Shown in pieces: positions 22,743-31,900 of a DNA stretch of 64,000 nucleotides (positions within the stretch are counted from its first letter, which is position 1; each line of letters opens with the position of its first letter). Below the pieces are notes generated by a model. It saw only the letters and a list, made by a program, of their open reading frames with translations, did not search any database and had not been told where the DNA came from. The DNA is taken from NCBI RefSeq assembly GCF_036203305.1, contig NZ_CP108131.1, positions 4,712,001 to 4,776,000 of the forward strand, read 5' to 3'. The translations under genes were made by a program, and so were the position numbers. The stretch is from Streptomyces sp. NBC_00190 (GTDB taxonomy: Bacteria; Actinomycetota; Actinomycetes; Streptomycetales; Streptomycetaceae).

Positions 22743-23720
22743 ATGCGCATCCTCGTGACCGGCGGCGCCGGCTTCATCGGTTCAGAATTCGTCCGCCAGC
22801 AGCTCGGCGCAGATGCCACCGCTCGGATCACGGTCTTCGACAAGCTGACCTACTCCGGTGTCGAGGCGAATCTGGCGCCGGTCGCGGACCACCCTGGATA
22901 CACCTTCGTCAAGGGCGACATCTGCGACGCCGAGGCCGTCGACCAGGTGATGCCCGGTCATGACGTCGTCGTGCACTTCGCCGCCGAGTCCCACGTGGAC
23001 CGCTCGATCGCCGGCGCCGGCCCCTTCGTGATGACCAACGTGGTCGGCACGCAGGTCCTGCTGGACTCCGCCCGCAAGCACGGCGTCGGCCGCTTCGTCC
23101 ACATCTCCACCGACGAGGTCTACGGCTCGATCAGCGAGGGCTCCTGGACGGAGGAGTGGCCGCTGGTGCCGAACTCCCCGTACTCCGCCTCCAAGGCGTC
23201 GTCCGACCTGCTGGCGCTGGCCTACCACCGCACCCACGGCATGGACGTGGTGGTCACCCGCTGCTCCAACAACTACGGGCACTACCAGTTCCCGGAGAAG
23301 GTCATCCCGCTGTTCGTCTCCAACCTGATGGACGGCAAGAAGGTCCCGCTGTACGGCAACGGCGGCAACGTGCGCGACTGGCTGCACGTCTCCGACCACT
23401 GCCGCGGCATCGACCTGGCCATGCGCAAGGGCCGCGCGGGCGAGGTCTACAACATCGGCGGCGGTACCGAGCTCACCAACAAGGAGCTCACCGGCGTGCT
23501 GCTGGAGGCCGCGGGCCTCGGCTGGGAGATGGTCGAGCAGGTCGAGGACCGCAAGGGCCACGACCTCCGCTACTCCATCGACATCAGCAAGATCGGCGCC
23601 GAGCTGGGCTACGCCCCGCAGGTCACCTTCGAGGACGGCATCAAGGCCACCATCGACTGGTACCGCGAGAACCGTGCCTGGTGGGAGCCGCTGAAGGCGA
23701 AGGCGGCCCTGCAGAAGTGA
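22743..23720 (+). CDS. rfbB: dTDP-glucose 4,6-dehydratase
   Basis: 325 residues (RmlB), an extended short-chain dehydrogenase. It has GGAGFIG (7-13) for NAD+, the Thr123-Asp124-Glu125 triad and Tyr147-x3-Lys151 (YSASK). It converts dTDP-glucose to dTDP-4-keto-6-deoxyglucose. There is no ribosome-binding site, so translation is probably leaderless. Its stop overlaps the rfbD GTG start (GTGA), starting a run of coupled genes. Confidence 0.95.
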   Translation: MRILVTGGAGFIGSEFVRQQLGADATARITVFDKLTYSGVEANLAPVADHPGYTFVKGDICDAEAVDQVMPGHDVVVHFAAESHVDRSIAGAGPFVMTNVVGTQVLLDSARKHGVGRFVHISTDEVYGSISEGSWTEEWPLVPNSPYSASKASSDLLALAYHRTHGMDVVVTRCSNNYGHYQFPEKVIPLFVSNLMDGKKVPLYGNGGNVRDWLHVSDHCRGIDLAMRKGRAGEVYNIGGGTELTNKELTGVLLEAAGLGWEMVEQVEDRKGHDLRYSIDISKIGAELGYAPQVTFEDGIKATIDWYRENRAWWEPLKAKAALQK

Positions 23721-24640
23721 GCACCAACTCGCCGGCCGAGCGCTGGCTCGTCACCGGCGCCGGCGGGATGCTCGGCCAGGACGTCCTGACCGTCCTCAAG
23801 CGCGCCAAGATCGAGGCCGTGGGCCTGAGCCGCGCCGACCTCGACATCACCGACCCGGCCGCCGTCCGGGCCGCGGTCGAGGGCGTCACCGTGGTCGTGA
23901 ACTGCGCCGCCTGGACGGACGTGGACGGCGCCGAGACCGCCGAGGAGGCCGCCACCGCCGTCAACGGCACGGCCGTGCGCGTCCTCGCCGAGGCCTGCGC
24001 CGCCGCCCACGTGCGACTGATCCACGTCTCCACCGACTACGTGCTGCCGGGCGACGCCTCGGAGCCGTACCGCGAGGACGCCGAGACCGGTCCGGTCAAC
24101 GCCTACGGCCGCTCCAAGCTGGTCGGCGAGCAGGCCGTGACCGAACTGCTGCCGCAGGACGGCTACGTGGTCCGCACCGCCTGGCTGTACGGCGAGCACG
24201 GGCCGAACTTCGTCGCCACCATGCTGAAGCTCGCCGCCCAGCGGGACACCCTCGACGTGGTCGACGACCAGCACGGCCAGCCCACTTGGTCCTACGCGCT
24301 GGCCCGCCACCTGGTCGAGCTCGGTCTGGCCGCGCTCAAGGGCTGGGCCATGGGCGGGATCTACCACGGCACCGCGAGCGGCCGGACCACCTGGATGGGA
24401 CTGGCCCGCGAGACCTACCGGCTGAGCGGCCTGGACCCCGAGCGGATCCGGCCGACCACCTCCGAGGCGTTCGTGCGTCCCGCCGTCCGCCCCGCCTTCA
24501 GCGTGCTCGCGCACGACGCCTGGGACAAGGAGGCCGGAATGGCCCCGCTCCCCGACTGGCGGGACCAGCTGGCCGAGGCGCTCGCCACCCCCGGCTTCAC
24601 CGCGCTCGCCAAAGCGGCCCGGGACGGCCGCACGGGATGA
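23717..24640 (+). CDS. rfbD: dTDP-4-dehydrorhamnose reductase
   Basis: 307 residues from a GTG overlapping the rfbB stop. RmlD reduces the last intermediate to dTDP-L-rhamnose with NAD(P)H. The Rossmann motif TGAGGMLGQD lies at 13-22 and the catalytic YGRSK at Tyr130/Lys134. It is followed with a 4-base ATGA overlap by a flippase-like gene, linking rhamnose supply to polymer export. Confidence 0.95.
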   Translation: MSTNSPAERWLVTGAGGMLGQDVLTVLKRAKIEAVGLSRADLDITDPAAVRAAVEGVTVVVNCAAWTDVDGAETAEEAATAVNGTAVRVLAEACAAAHVRLIHVSTDYVLPGDASEPYREDAETGPVNAYGRSKLVGEQAVTELLPQDGYVVRTAWLYGEHGPNFVATMLKLAAQRDTLDVVDDQHGQPTWSYALARHLVELGLAALKGWAMGGIYHGTASGRTTWMGLARETYRLSGLDPERIRPTTSEAFVRPAVRPAFSVLAHDAWDKEAGMAPLPDWRDQLAEALATPGFTALAKAARDGRTG

Positions 24641-25971
24641 AAGCCCTGCTGAACAAGCTGACCGCGGCGCTGCCGCCGGGCACCGTCGCGGTGGCCGGCG
24701 GCACCGTCGTGCTCGGCGCGGCCTCCTACGTCCACCTGGGCGTGGCCGGCCACAGCCTGTCCAAGCCGGACATGGCCAACGTCTCGGTGCTGTGGACGAT
24801 CGTGATGTCCATCGGCATCGGCGTCTTCTTCCCCATCGAGCAGGAGCTCACCCGGATCGTCTCGGCCCGCGTGGTGCTGGGCCAGGGCACCGCCCCGGTG
24901 CTCCGCCGGGCCACCGTGCTCACCGCGGGGATCCTCGGCGCGACCCTGCTCGTACTGGGCCTCGGCGCGGGCCCGATCGCGGACCTGCTGTTCCAGGGCG
25001 AGCGCGGCCTGGTGGCCGCGCTCGGCGGAGCCTTCACGGGCATGGCCGTCTGCTACCTCACCCGCGGTGTGCTGGCGGGCCTCGGCCACTTCGGCGCGTA
25101 CGGCACCCAGCTCGCCGTCGACGGCGGTCTGCGGATCGTGCTCGCCTTCGGCTGCGCGCTGCTCGGGCTGCACTCGGCCCTCGCCTTCAGCCTGGTCCTG
25201 GCCATCGCGCCGGTCGCGGCGATGCTCGTCACCCTGCCGGCGCTGCTGCGCGCCGTCGGCCCCGGCGAACCGATCGCCTGGCGGGAGCTGTACCGCGGAC
25301 TGGGCCTGCTCGTCTGCGCGACCCTGCTGTCCCAGCTGGTCGTCAACGCCGCGGTGATGAGCACCAAGCTGCTGGCGCCCACCGACAGCGCCCTGATCGC
25401 GGCCCTGCTGAGCGCGCTGGTCCTGGCGCGGGTGCCGCTCTTCGTCTTCGGCTCGCTCCAGGCGTCCCTGCTGAGCGGCCTCACCGCGGCCTTCACGGCC
25501 GGCGACCGGGCCGCGTTCTGGGCGATGCTGCGCCGGATCGGCGTGGTCGTCGGAGCGCTCGGGCTGCTGGGCGGCGTACCCGCCACGGTGCTCGGCCCCT
25601 GGCTGATCGAGGTGCTCTTCAACGCCAACGAGCCGGTGCTCGACCGCTTCGACTTCTTCCTGATGTCCGCGGGCACCGTGGCGTACATGTTCGCGATGGT
25701 GCTCGGACAGGCGCTCATGGTATTCAAGCGGCACAACCTGCAACTGCTCTGCTGGGCACTCGGCACCGGGGTCCTGCTGGGCATCACCTTGATTCCGGGC
25801 GATGTGGCCCTGCGCGTGATCGTCGCCTACGCTCTCGGCTCCGTCGCCACCGTGCTGGCTATGCTGGCAGCGCTGAGGCTGAGCTTCCCCGGAGCGGCTG
25901 CGGCAGTCACCGAAGGGCCCGGGCAGACGGCCGACACACGCGGCCCGGGCGTGAGCGCGGTCGGGAAATGA
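24637..25971 (+). CDS. Polysaccharide flippase-like multi-pass membrane protein (MOP superfamily)
   Basis: 444 residues, almost wholly hydrophobic, with about 12-14 membrane segments. It looks like a Wzx/MurJ-type lipid-linked oligosaccharide flippase of the MOP exporter group. The start ATG overlaps the rfbD stop. Neighbours make activated rhamnose and transfer sugars, so it probably flips a rhamnose-containing lipid-linked glycan. The substrate is not deducible. Confidence is good for a MOP-type polysaccharide transporter, lower for exact subfamily. Confidence 0.75.
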   Translation: MKALLNKLTAALPPGTVAVAGGTVVLGAASYVHLGVAGHSLSKPDMANVSVLWTIVMSIGIGVFFPIEQELTRIVSARVVLGQGTAPVLRRATVLTAGILGATLLVLGLGAGPIADLLFQGERGLVAALGGAFTGMAVCYLTRGVLAGLGHFGAYGTQLAVDGGLRIVLAFGCALLGLHSALAFSLVLAIAPVAAMLVTLPALLRAVGPGEPIAWRELYRGLGLLVCATLLSQLVVNAAVMSTKLLAPTDSALIAALLSALVLARVPLFVFGSLQASLLSGLTAAFTAGDRAAFWAMLRRIGVVVGALGLLGGVPATVLGPWLIEVLFNANEPVLDRFDFFLMSAGTVAYMFAMVLGQALMVFKRHNLQLLCWALGTGVLLGITLIPGDVALRVIVAYALGSVATVLAMLAALRLSFPGAAAAVTEGPGQTADTRGPGVSAVGK

Positions 25972-26729
25972 CCATGCCGGCCCACGACGTCACACCGATC
26001 ACCGAGCACTCGTTTGTGCCCCATTCCGCTGGAGCTACCGTGTCCCAATACGACGATGTCTGGCTGGTCATACCGGCCTATAACGAGGGCCAGGTGATCG
26101 CCGAGGTGGTCGAGGGGGCCCGCAAGACGTTCCCCAACATCGTCGTCGTCGACGACGGCAGCACGGACGACTCGGCCAAGCACATAGCCACGACCGGCGC
26201 CCACTTGGTGCGCCACCCCGTCAACCTCGGCCAGGGCGCGGCGCTGCAGACCGGTCTCACCTACGCGCTCGCCCAGTCCGGCGCCCAGTACTTCGCCACC
26301 TTCGACGCCGACGGCCAGCACCAGACCAAGGACGTCGAGACGATGGTCGCGGTGCTGCGCGGCGACGAGGCCGACGTCGTGCTCGGCTCCCGCTTCATCG
26401 AGCAGAACGGCCAGGTGCCGTGGATCAAGCAGGTGGTGCTGCGTACGGCCGCCGCGGTCAGCCCCACCGCCCGCAAGCTCAAGCTCACCGACTCGCACAA
26501 CGGTCTGCGCGTGCTGAGCCGCAAGGCCGCGGAGCAGCTGAACATCACCATGAACGGCATGGCCCACGCGTCCGAGCTCGTCGGCTTCCTCGCCGGCTCC
26601 GGACTGCGGGTCACCGAGGTCCCGGTGGACATCCTCTACACCGATTACTCACGCGCCAAGGGCCAGTCCCTGATCAACGGCGTCAACATCCTTTTTGACA
26701 TTTCGCTGCGGGAGCGTGGGCGTCGATGA
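25968..26729 (+). CDS. GT2 glycosyltransferase, polyprenyl-phosphate sugar synthase (DPM1-like)
   Basis: 253 residues from the ATG that overlaps the flippase stop; a GTG at 26040 with GGAG upstream would give 229 residues and start closer to the fold. It carries VIPAYNEG, VVDDGSTDDS and the FDADGQH metal-binding block typical of the DPM1/GtrB type of GT2, which makes polyprenyl-phosphate sugars on the inner face of the membrane. There is no C-terminal membrane anchor; the next gene encodes a small membrane protein of the DUF2304 type that often pairs with such enzymes. Probable role: donor for the outward-facing GT-C enzymes of the locus. Confidence 0.85.
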   Translation: MTMPAHDVTPITEHSFVPHSAGATVSQYDDVWLVIPAYNEGQVIAEVVEGARKTFPNIVVVDDGSTDDSAKHIATTGAHLVRHPVNLGQGAALQTGLTYALAQSGAQYFATFDADGQHQTKDVETMVAVLRGDEADVVLGSRFIEQNGQVPWIKQVVLRTAAAVSPTARKLKLTDSHNGLRVLSRKAAEQLNITMNGMAHASELVGFLAGSGLRVTEVPVDILYTDYSRAKGQSLINGVNILFDISLRERGRR

Positions 26730-27139
26730 AGTACTTCTGGATCCAGCTGCTGCTGATCCTCGGTTCGGTGTCCATGGCACTGATGTTCATCCGGACCTGG
26801 GGCCAGGCGAAGAACCGCGCCTGGAAGCGCATAGCGTTCTCGGTGTTCGTCGTCGTCAACGTGTACGCGGTGCTCCGCCCGACCGACGTCACCTGGGTCG
26901 CCCAGCAGCTCGGCGTCGGCCGAGGCACCGACCTGGTGCTCTACGTGATGGTGCTCGCGATGGGCTTCCTCACGCTCAACACCTTCCTGCGCTTCCGTTC
27001 GCTGGAGAAGAAGATCACCGACCTGGCCCGGACGGTGGCCATCAACGAAGGCGTCCGGCACAACGACGAGCGCCTGGGCGCGGAGGTCCCCGCCGCCAAG
27101 GCCGACGCCGATGCCGACTCCGACTCCGTGAAGGCCTGA
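26726..27139 (+). CDS. DUF2304 family small membrane protein
   Basis: 137 residues with an ATG overlapping the GT2 stop. It has three hydrophobic segments (about 4-22, 36-53 and 70-92), then a charged helix and an Ala/Asp-rich tail. This matches DUF2304 proteins, which are encoded next to DPM1-like GT2 enzymes and may anchor them. The biochemical role is unknown. Confidence 0.8.
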   Translation: MKYFWIQLLLILGSVSMALMFIRTWGQAKNRAWKRIAFSVFVVVNVYAVLRPTDVTWVAQQLGVGRGTDLVLYVMVLAMGFLTLNTFLRFRSLEKKITDLARTVAINEGVRHNDERLGAEVPAAKADADADSDSVKA

Positions 27140-27145
27140 CGCGCC

Positions 27146-28048
27146 ATGGCGACGTTCGACTTCATGCTCCCCTACTACGGGGACGTGCAGCTGATGCAGG
27201 ACGCCGTGCGCAGCGTCCTCGCGCAGACCGACCGGGACTTCCGGCTCGTCGTGATCGACGACGGCAAGGAGCCGGACGTTCCCGGCTGGTTCGAGCAGCT
27301 CGGCGACGAGCGGGTCCACTACACCCGCAACGAGCGGAACCTCGGCATCACCAAGAACTTCCAGAAGTGCGTGGAGCTGTCCGAGGCCGACTACGTGGTC
27401 ATCATGGGCTGCGACGACCTCCTGCACCCGCACTACCTGGAGACCGTCCGCTCGGTCATCGGCGCCCACCCCGGCATCGGCATGGTCCAGCCCGGCGTCG
27501 AGGTCATCGATGGCGAAGGCCGCGTGATGCAGGGCGGCCTCGCGGACAACACCAAGAAGCGGCTGTACGCGCCGCAGGTGAAGGGCCGCCGGCTGATGGC
27601 CGGTGAGGATCTGGCCGCCAGCGTGCTGCGCGGCAACTGGCTGTACTTCCCCTCCATCGCCTGGCGCGGCGAGGCGCTGCGCAAGGTGAACTTCCGCGAC
27701 GACTACTCGGTGATCCAGGACCTGGCGCTCGTGGTCGACCTGCTGGAGGGCGGCGAGGAGATGGTGATCGACCACTCGACCACGGTCTTCCAGTACCGCC
27801 GGCACGCCGTCAGCGAGTCGTCGGTGCAGGCCTTCTCGGGCACCCGCTTCACCGAGGCCGCGCGGTACTTCGCCGCGGTCGCCGCACGCATGGACGCCCG
27901 CGGCTGGCCCAAGGCGGCCCGCGCGGCCCGTTTCCACAGCGCATCCCGCCTGCACGCGCTCACCATGCTCCCCGGCGCCCTGCGCCGCGGACACCGGGAA
28001 GGCGCACGCACCCTGGCGAAGCACGCCTTCACCTCCGGCCAGAACTGA
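27146..28048 (+). CDS. GT2 family glycosyltransferase
   Basis: 300 residues. It begins FDFMLPYYGDVQLMQDAVRS, with RLVVIDDGKEP and VVIMGCDDLLHPHYL as the nucleotide-sugar and DxD-like segments of a GT-A fold. It is probably a cytoplasmic inverting transferase, perhaps a rhamnosyltransferase given the locus. It starts 6 bases after the DUF2304 gene. No membrane span is evident. Confidence 0.85.
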   Translation: MATFDFMLPYYGDVQLMQDAVRSVLAQTDRDFRLVVIDDGKEPDVPGWFEQLGDERVHYTRNERNLGITKNFQKCVELSEADYVVIMGCDDLLHPHYLETVRSVIGAHPGIGMVQPGVEVIDGEGRVMQGGLADNTKKRLYAPQVKGRRLMAGEDLAASVLRGNWLYFPSIAWRGEALRKVNFRDDYSVIQDLALVVDLLEGGEEMVIDHSTTVFQYRRHAVSESSVQAFSGTRFTEAARYFAAVAARMDARGWPKAARAARFHSASRLHALTMLPGALRRGHREGARTLAKHAFTSGQN

Positions 28049-28078
28049 GCCGATCCGCACACCACGAAACGGACTGAG

Positions 28079-29923
28079 ATGACACACCTGGCCCCCGAGG
28101 CGGTCGGACAGGCCGGCTCGGAGCACCGCCACGCCGAGACAGCGGAAGGCGGGCGTCCCTCGTCCGTTTCCCCACGCCGTGCGTGGCTCTCCCGGCGCTG
28201 GGTGCTGCCGCTGGCCGAGGTCGTGGTCAGCCTCGCGGCAGCCCTCGGGTTCACCCTGCTGAGTACGCACATCAGCGTGAACCCGCTGGTCCGCGTCGGG
28301 CAGGTCAGCGGTCTCGCCAAGCTCCAGCAGTACGCGGCCGTCATAGGCCTGCCGCTGCTCGCGCTCCTGCTCTACACCGCCTACCGCGGCAAGCTGCCCC
28401 GCCACCAGATGGTCAAGCGCCTGGTCTGCGCGGCCCTGGCGGGTCTCGCCACCGGCGTGGTGGCGGGCGGCGTGGTCGTCGCCCTGCGCGGTACCCCCTG
28501 GCCGCTCGGCGGTCAGGAGGGCGACCCGAGCGCCCTGGTCGCCATGGCCAACTCGTTCCTGCACGGCGAGGGCGTGTCGGGCATCTACCCGCCGCTCTTC
28601 CCCGGCCTGATGGCCGTCTGGGCGAAGATCCGTTACGACGGCCCGGGCGGGACCGGATTCGCCCTCAAGGACTTCCAGATCTTCTTCACCGCCGTCGCGG
28701 GCCCGATGACGTACCTGGCCTGGCGGCTGCTGCTCCGCCCGTTCTGGGCACTGCTGATCGCCGTCCCGTCGGCCATCCTCTTCATGGACCCGATCCGCCC
28801 GTACAGCCACGCCACCATGCTCGTGCTGCTGCCGCTGCTCGGTTACTGGCTGCGCGAGATGCGGGGCGCCGGCGAGCGGCCGCTGCGCCGTACGCTGCTG
28901 CGCGGGGCGGTCCTCGGCCTCGTCTTCGGCCTGCTCTTCCTCTGGTACTCCGGCTGGTACGTCTGGGCCGCGCCCGGGGTCGGCCTGCTGGCGCTGTTCC
29001 TCTTCCCCTGGCGTGCCGGGACCGCGGTGGTCAAGCGGGCCGGCGCGTTCGTCGGCATCACCGTGCTGACGGCCGGTGTCGTCGGCGCCCCGCTGATCTA
29101 CCAGATGGCCCGGCTCGGCTCGCAGACCCCGGACCGCTACGCCTTCCTGGCCGTGTACGTCGACCCGGCGTACGTGCTGGGCTGGGTGTCCGACCGGTCC
29201 GGCAAGCTGGAGTACCAGACCTGGCCGGCGGCGGGGGAGATGGCCGGGCAGAGCGGCTTCGCCCTGCTGCTGCTGTTCGCCGTGGGTCTGGGCGTCGGTC
29301 TGGGACTGCGCAACATCATGGTCCGCACCGCCGCCGCCACCCTGGCCGGCGCCTGGCTGGCCCGCTTCTGGTTCGCCTCGCACATGGCGCACGACAAGGC
29401 GGTCCAGCTCTACCCGCGCACCACCTGGATCATCATGTACTGCCTGATGATCCTGGCCGTCCTCGGCATGATGGCCGTGGTCCACCGGGGCTCCGGCTGG
29501 GCCGAGCGCACCCTGCGGCCGCAGGGCGCCGAACCGACGGCCCGGGTCCTGCCCCGCCGGGTGGTCCAGCAGCTCGCGGCCGGCATGGTGTGCGTGGTCG
29601 CGCTGTTCGCCACGATGGGGGCGTCCTGGTCGGTCAACCGGTACATGCCGCAGTCCGACAACATGCAGATGGGCATCGACGCCTACCGGGCCCACACGAT
29701 CAAGAAGGCCGACGGGCGCTGCCCGCGCTTCGCGCCGAGCAAGACCTGCGCGGACATCGTCACGAACGACTGGCGGCAGAACGACGACGACGGGGCGCTC
29801 TGGTGCGGTGGCATCGGCCCCTTGAACTGGCAGGCCGTCTGCGGTCGCAAGGCGCCGGCGTCGGAGCTGCTGAAGGAACAGCAGCAGAAGGAACAACAGA
29901 AGGAACAGCAGAAGGACAAGTAG
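28079..29923 (+). CDS. GT-C membrane glycosyltransferase, AftA/arabinosyltransferase-like
   Basis: 614 residues with a cytoplasmic Ser/Arg-rich start, about 11-13 membrane segments and a C-terminal extracytoplasmic part holding several Cys (CPRFAPSKTCAD, WCGGIG, VCGRK). The first large loop (PWPLGGQEGDPSALV then YPPLFPG) resembles mycobacterial AftA-type GT-C enzymes that use decaprenyl-phosphate donors. The end is a charged repeat of EQQK units. Located 30 bases after the GT2 gene, it would transfer a sugar from a polyprenyl carrier on the outer face. The exact sugar is unknown; AftA-likeness is by motif impression only. Confidence 0.7.
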   Translation: MTHLAPEAVGQAGSEHRHAETAEGGRPSSVSPRRAWLSRRWVLPLAEVVVSLAAALGFTLLSTHISVNPLVRVGQVSGLAKLQQYAAVIGLPLLALLLYTAYRGKLPRHQMVKRLVCAALAGLATGVVAGGVVVALRGTPWPLGGQEGDPSALVAMANSFLHGEGVSGIYPPLFPGLMAVWAKIRYDGPGGTGFALKDFQIFFTAVAGPMTYLAWRLLLRPFWALLIAVPSAILFMDPIRPYSHATMLVLLPLLGYWLREMRGAGERPLRRTLLRGAVLGLVFGLLFLWYSGWYVWAAPGVGLLALFLFPWRAGTAVVKRAGAFVGITVLTAGVVGAPLIYQMARLGSQTPDRYAFLAVYVDPAYVLGWVSDRSGKLEYQTWPAAGEMAGQSGFALLLLFAVGLGVGLGLRNIMVRTAAATLAGAWLARFWFASHMAHDKAVQLYPRTTWIIMYCLMILAVLGMMAVVHRGSGWAERTLRPQGAEPTARVLPRRVVQQLAAGMVCVVALFATMGASWSVNRYMPQSDNMQMGIDAYRAHTIKKADGRCPRFAPSKTCADIVTNDWRQNDDDGALWCGGIGPLNWQAVCGRKAPASELLKEQQQKEQQKEQQKDK

Positions 29924-29949
29924 TTCTGCTGGATCGGACATATTCGCAG

Positions 29950-29987
29950 GTGAGAGGCTCCGCGCCGGGTGGTGCGGGGCCTCTCAC
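29950..29987 (+). terminator. Hairpin after the AftA-like gene
   Basis: GTGAGAGGC (29950-29958) pairs with GCCTCTCAC (29979-29987), and an inner CCGCGCC/GGTGCGG stem extends it. It lies between the AftA-like gene and the next gene, so the latter may rely on read-through or its own promoter. Confidence 0.75.
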
Positions 29988-30006
29988 CCGTCACCGGGGG
30001 TGGGAC

Positions 30007-31107
30007 ATGGGGAACAACGGAAACGCCGGCGACAGGCCGGGACCCTCCGACGAGGAGTGGGCCCGGTTCATGGAGCAGGCCGCCGCGGGGGCGGGGGACG
30101 CGCCGAGGGAGCCGTCCGCGCGGGCCCGGATGGTCACCGAGCGGCTGCGTAACCAGTCGGAACCGGCGGGCTGGCGCACCGCCCCGGCACCGCGGGAGAG
30201 GACCGGCAGACGCCGGCTCAAGGCCGTCGTGGCCGTCGTCTTCATCGCCGGGCTCGCGCTGGTCGCCGTACGCCCCGAGCTGCTGATCGACCGCATCACG
30301 GGCAAGACCCAGGCCCGCGAGGACGCCCGGAAAGCCGCCCCGCTGCCCGCGGAGTCGGGCACGCCGACGGGACCGCCGCCGTCGCTGGCTCCCGACCAGC
30401 CGACTCTGCAGGAACCTTTCCGCGGTTCCCCGGCCCTCCAGTGGGCCGACGGGGCCGCAGGCATCGAGGTCCCCGAGGCCGCGGCCGTCGGCGAGACGTC
30501 CAAGCAGCAGGTAGCGGACGCGCTGGAGAAGGCCAGGCAGTTCCTGATCGCGACCAATCTCGACCCGGCGACCCTGCGCGGGGAGCGTCCGGCCGCGGCG
30601 CTGGCCCTGCTGGACCCCCTGCAGCCGGAGGTTCCGCAGCGGCTGGAGCAGTCCCTGACGAACCCCACCGCGCAGAACACCCCGGTGATGCTCTTCACCC
30701 GCTTCGACCAGGCGAAGGTCAAGCCGGTCGGCGATGTCGTCAAGGTGCGCGGCAGCATGCGCGCGGAGCAGGGGGAGCCCGGGGAACTGCGCGTGGTGAC
30801 GGACTACACCTTCGTCCACCCCGTGACGAACGGGGGCACGAACGTGCAGCGCACCATCGTGCGCCGGCAGGTCACCCTGAGCCTGCTCGACCCGGCGCGC
30901 TGGAAGGCCACCCGGGGCCGGCTCCAGCTGCACACGTACGTCTCGGAGTGGTCGAACGTCGAATGCGAGGCGGCCGACGGCTTCCTGCACCCGGACTTCC
31001 CGAGGGAGGCGGCGGCCGGGTCGGCGCCCACCGGGCGCGCCGTGGATCCGTACGACCGCAGCAGGGACATCAAGGGCGAAGGGTGCGGGACGGTCACCCG
31101 GTCCTGA
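30007..31107 (+). CDS. Membrane-anchored protein of unknown function
   Basis: 366 residues from an ATG. Residues 1-64 are hydrophilic and basic (cytoplasmic), about 68-86 form one transmembrane helix, and the rest is an extracytoplasmic domain with a Pro-rich linker (about 115-140). No known family is recognised. The fold may be alpha/beta with a long C-terminal beta stretch (TDYTFVHPV ... RLQLHTYVSEWS), and two Cys near the end could pair. It sits between the glycan locus and the rpsJ promoter and follows a terminator. Confidence 0.75.
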   Translation: MGNNGNAGDRPGPSDEEWARFMEQAAAGAGDAPREPSARARMVTERLRNQSEPAGWRTAPAPRERTGRRRLKAVVAVVFIAGLALVAVRPELLIDRITGKTQAREDARKAAPLPAESGTPTGPPPSLAPDQPTLQEPFRGSPALQWADGAAGIEVPEAAAVGETSKQQVADALEKARQFLIATNLDPATLRGERPAAALALLDPLQPEVPQRLEQSLTNPTAQNTPVMLFTRFDQAKVKPVGDVVKVRGSMRAEQGEPGELRVVTDYTFVHPVTNGGTNVQRTIVRRQVTLSLLDPARWKATRGRLQLHTYVSEWSNVECEAADGFLHPDFPREAAAGSAPTGRAVDPYDRSRDIKGEGCGTVTRS

Positions 31108-31147
31108 CCGGGGGAGGAGCCCCGCCGGGCGATGCGCGTGGTTCTGT

Positions 31148-31175
31148 TTGACCACTCAGCGTGGCGGGGTATTCT
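31148..31175 (+). promoter_or_regulatory. S10 operon promoter, HrdB-type
   Basis: TTGACC (31148-31153), 16-bp spacer, TATTCT (31170-31175). If TTTGAC is taken as the -35, the spacer is 17. It lies 41 bases after the preceding stop codon. Confidence 0.7.
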
Positions 31176-31473
31176 CTTCGGCCCGATTGGCCAGGTACGT
31201 GCCTCGTATGGCAGACTACTCAAGTTGCTCGGCTGAGTGCCGATGCTGCGCGCCTCCCGCCGGGAGGACCGGAAGCGAGTCCCACAGTACTCGTCGTCCT
31301 TAATCTGCCTCTCGGGGCAGCAATGGGGACGGACGTACGGGAATCTTCTGGGAAGTGTCAGCACGGTGCACACCAGGCACTCGGTGGGTGTTTCTCCCCC
31401 GAATCGCGGTCACAGGGACCGCACCCCCTTGGACGAGGGAATTTCCGTATGGGAATTTTCTGTAGAGGGAGTG

Positions 31474-31498
31474 CGACACGCCCGACCGCGTGGGTCGG
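31474..31498 (+). promoter_or_regulatory. Leader stem-loop shared with the rpsL leader (copy 2)
   Basis: CCGACC (31482-31487), loop GCGTG, GGTCGG (31493-31498), preceded by CGACACGC. It is followed directly by AGGAGAGG. There is one difference in 25 bases from the block at 16582-16606. Confidence 0.7.
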
Positions 31499-31577
31499 AG
31501 GAGAGGCCGCGGGATCCGTCCCGCAGCCGGCCGGGAGCCAGAGCGTTTCCACATACAGACAGGACTACGGAGTAGCC

Positions 31578-31886
31578 ATGGCGGGACAGAAGATCCGCAT
31601 CCGGCTCAAGGCCTACGACCACGAGGTCATCGATTCCTCGGCGAAGAAGATCGTCGAGACGGTGACGCGCACTGGTGCGTCGGTCGCGGGCCCGGTGCCG
31701 CTGCCCACTGAGAAGAACGTGTACTGCGTCATCAAGTCGCCGCACAAGTACAAGGACTCGCGCGAGCACTTCGAGATGCGCACGCACAAGCGCCTGATCG
31801 ACATCCTCGACCCGACCCCCAAGACCGTTGACTCGCTGATGCGCCTGGACCTTCCGGCCGGCGTTGACATCGAGATCAAGCTCTGA
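31578..31886 (+). CDS. rpsJ: 30S ribosomal protein S10
   Basis: 102 residues beginning [15 protein letters not shown], the canonical S10 length. S10 is part of the 30S head and, as NusE, of antitermination complexes. It is the first gene of the S10 operon, with a GGAG site 5 bases before ATG; rplC follows after 14 bases. Confidence 0.98.
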   Translation: MAGQKIRIRLKAYDHEVIDSSAKKIVETVTRTGASVAGPVPLPTEKNVYCVIKSPHKYKDSREHFEMRTHKRLIDILDPTPKTVDSLMRLDLPAGVDIEIKL

Positions 31887-31900
31887 GAGGCGTCGAGAAG

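Larger units (their letters stand above)
31108..31577 (+). other. 470-bp region upstream of rpsJ: promoter and long leader
   Basis: No gene is supported. It holds a housekeeping promoter (31148-31175), then a leader of about 400 nt containing the stem-loop block shared with the rpsL leader (31474-31498). An ORF running in frame into rpsJ lacks a ribosome-binding site and protein-like composition. A leader of this length before the S10 operon is a candidate for autoregulation by an r-protein such as L4, which is known for S10 operons in some bacteria but not shown here. Confidence 0.7.

Noticed and set aside
31161..31577. N-terminal extension of rpsJ into the leader
   Set aside because: S10 is 102 residues in the family and has its own site at 31578; the upstream stretch contains the shared leader hairpin.
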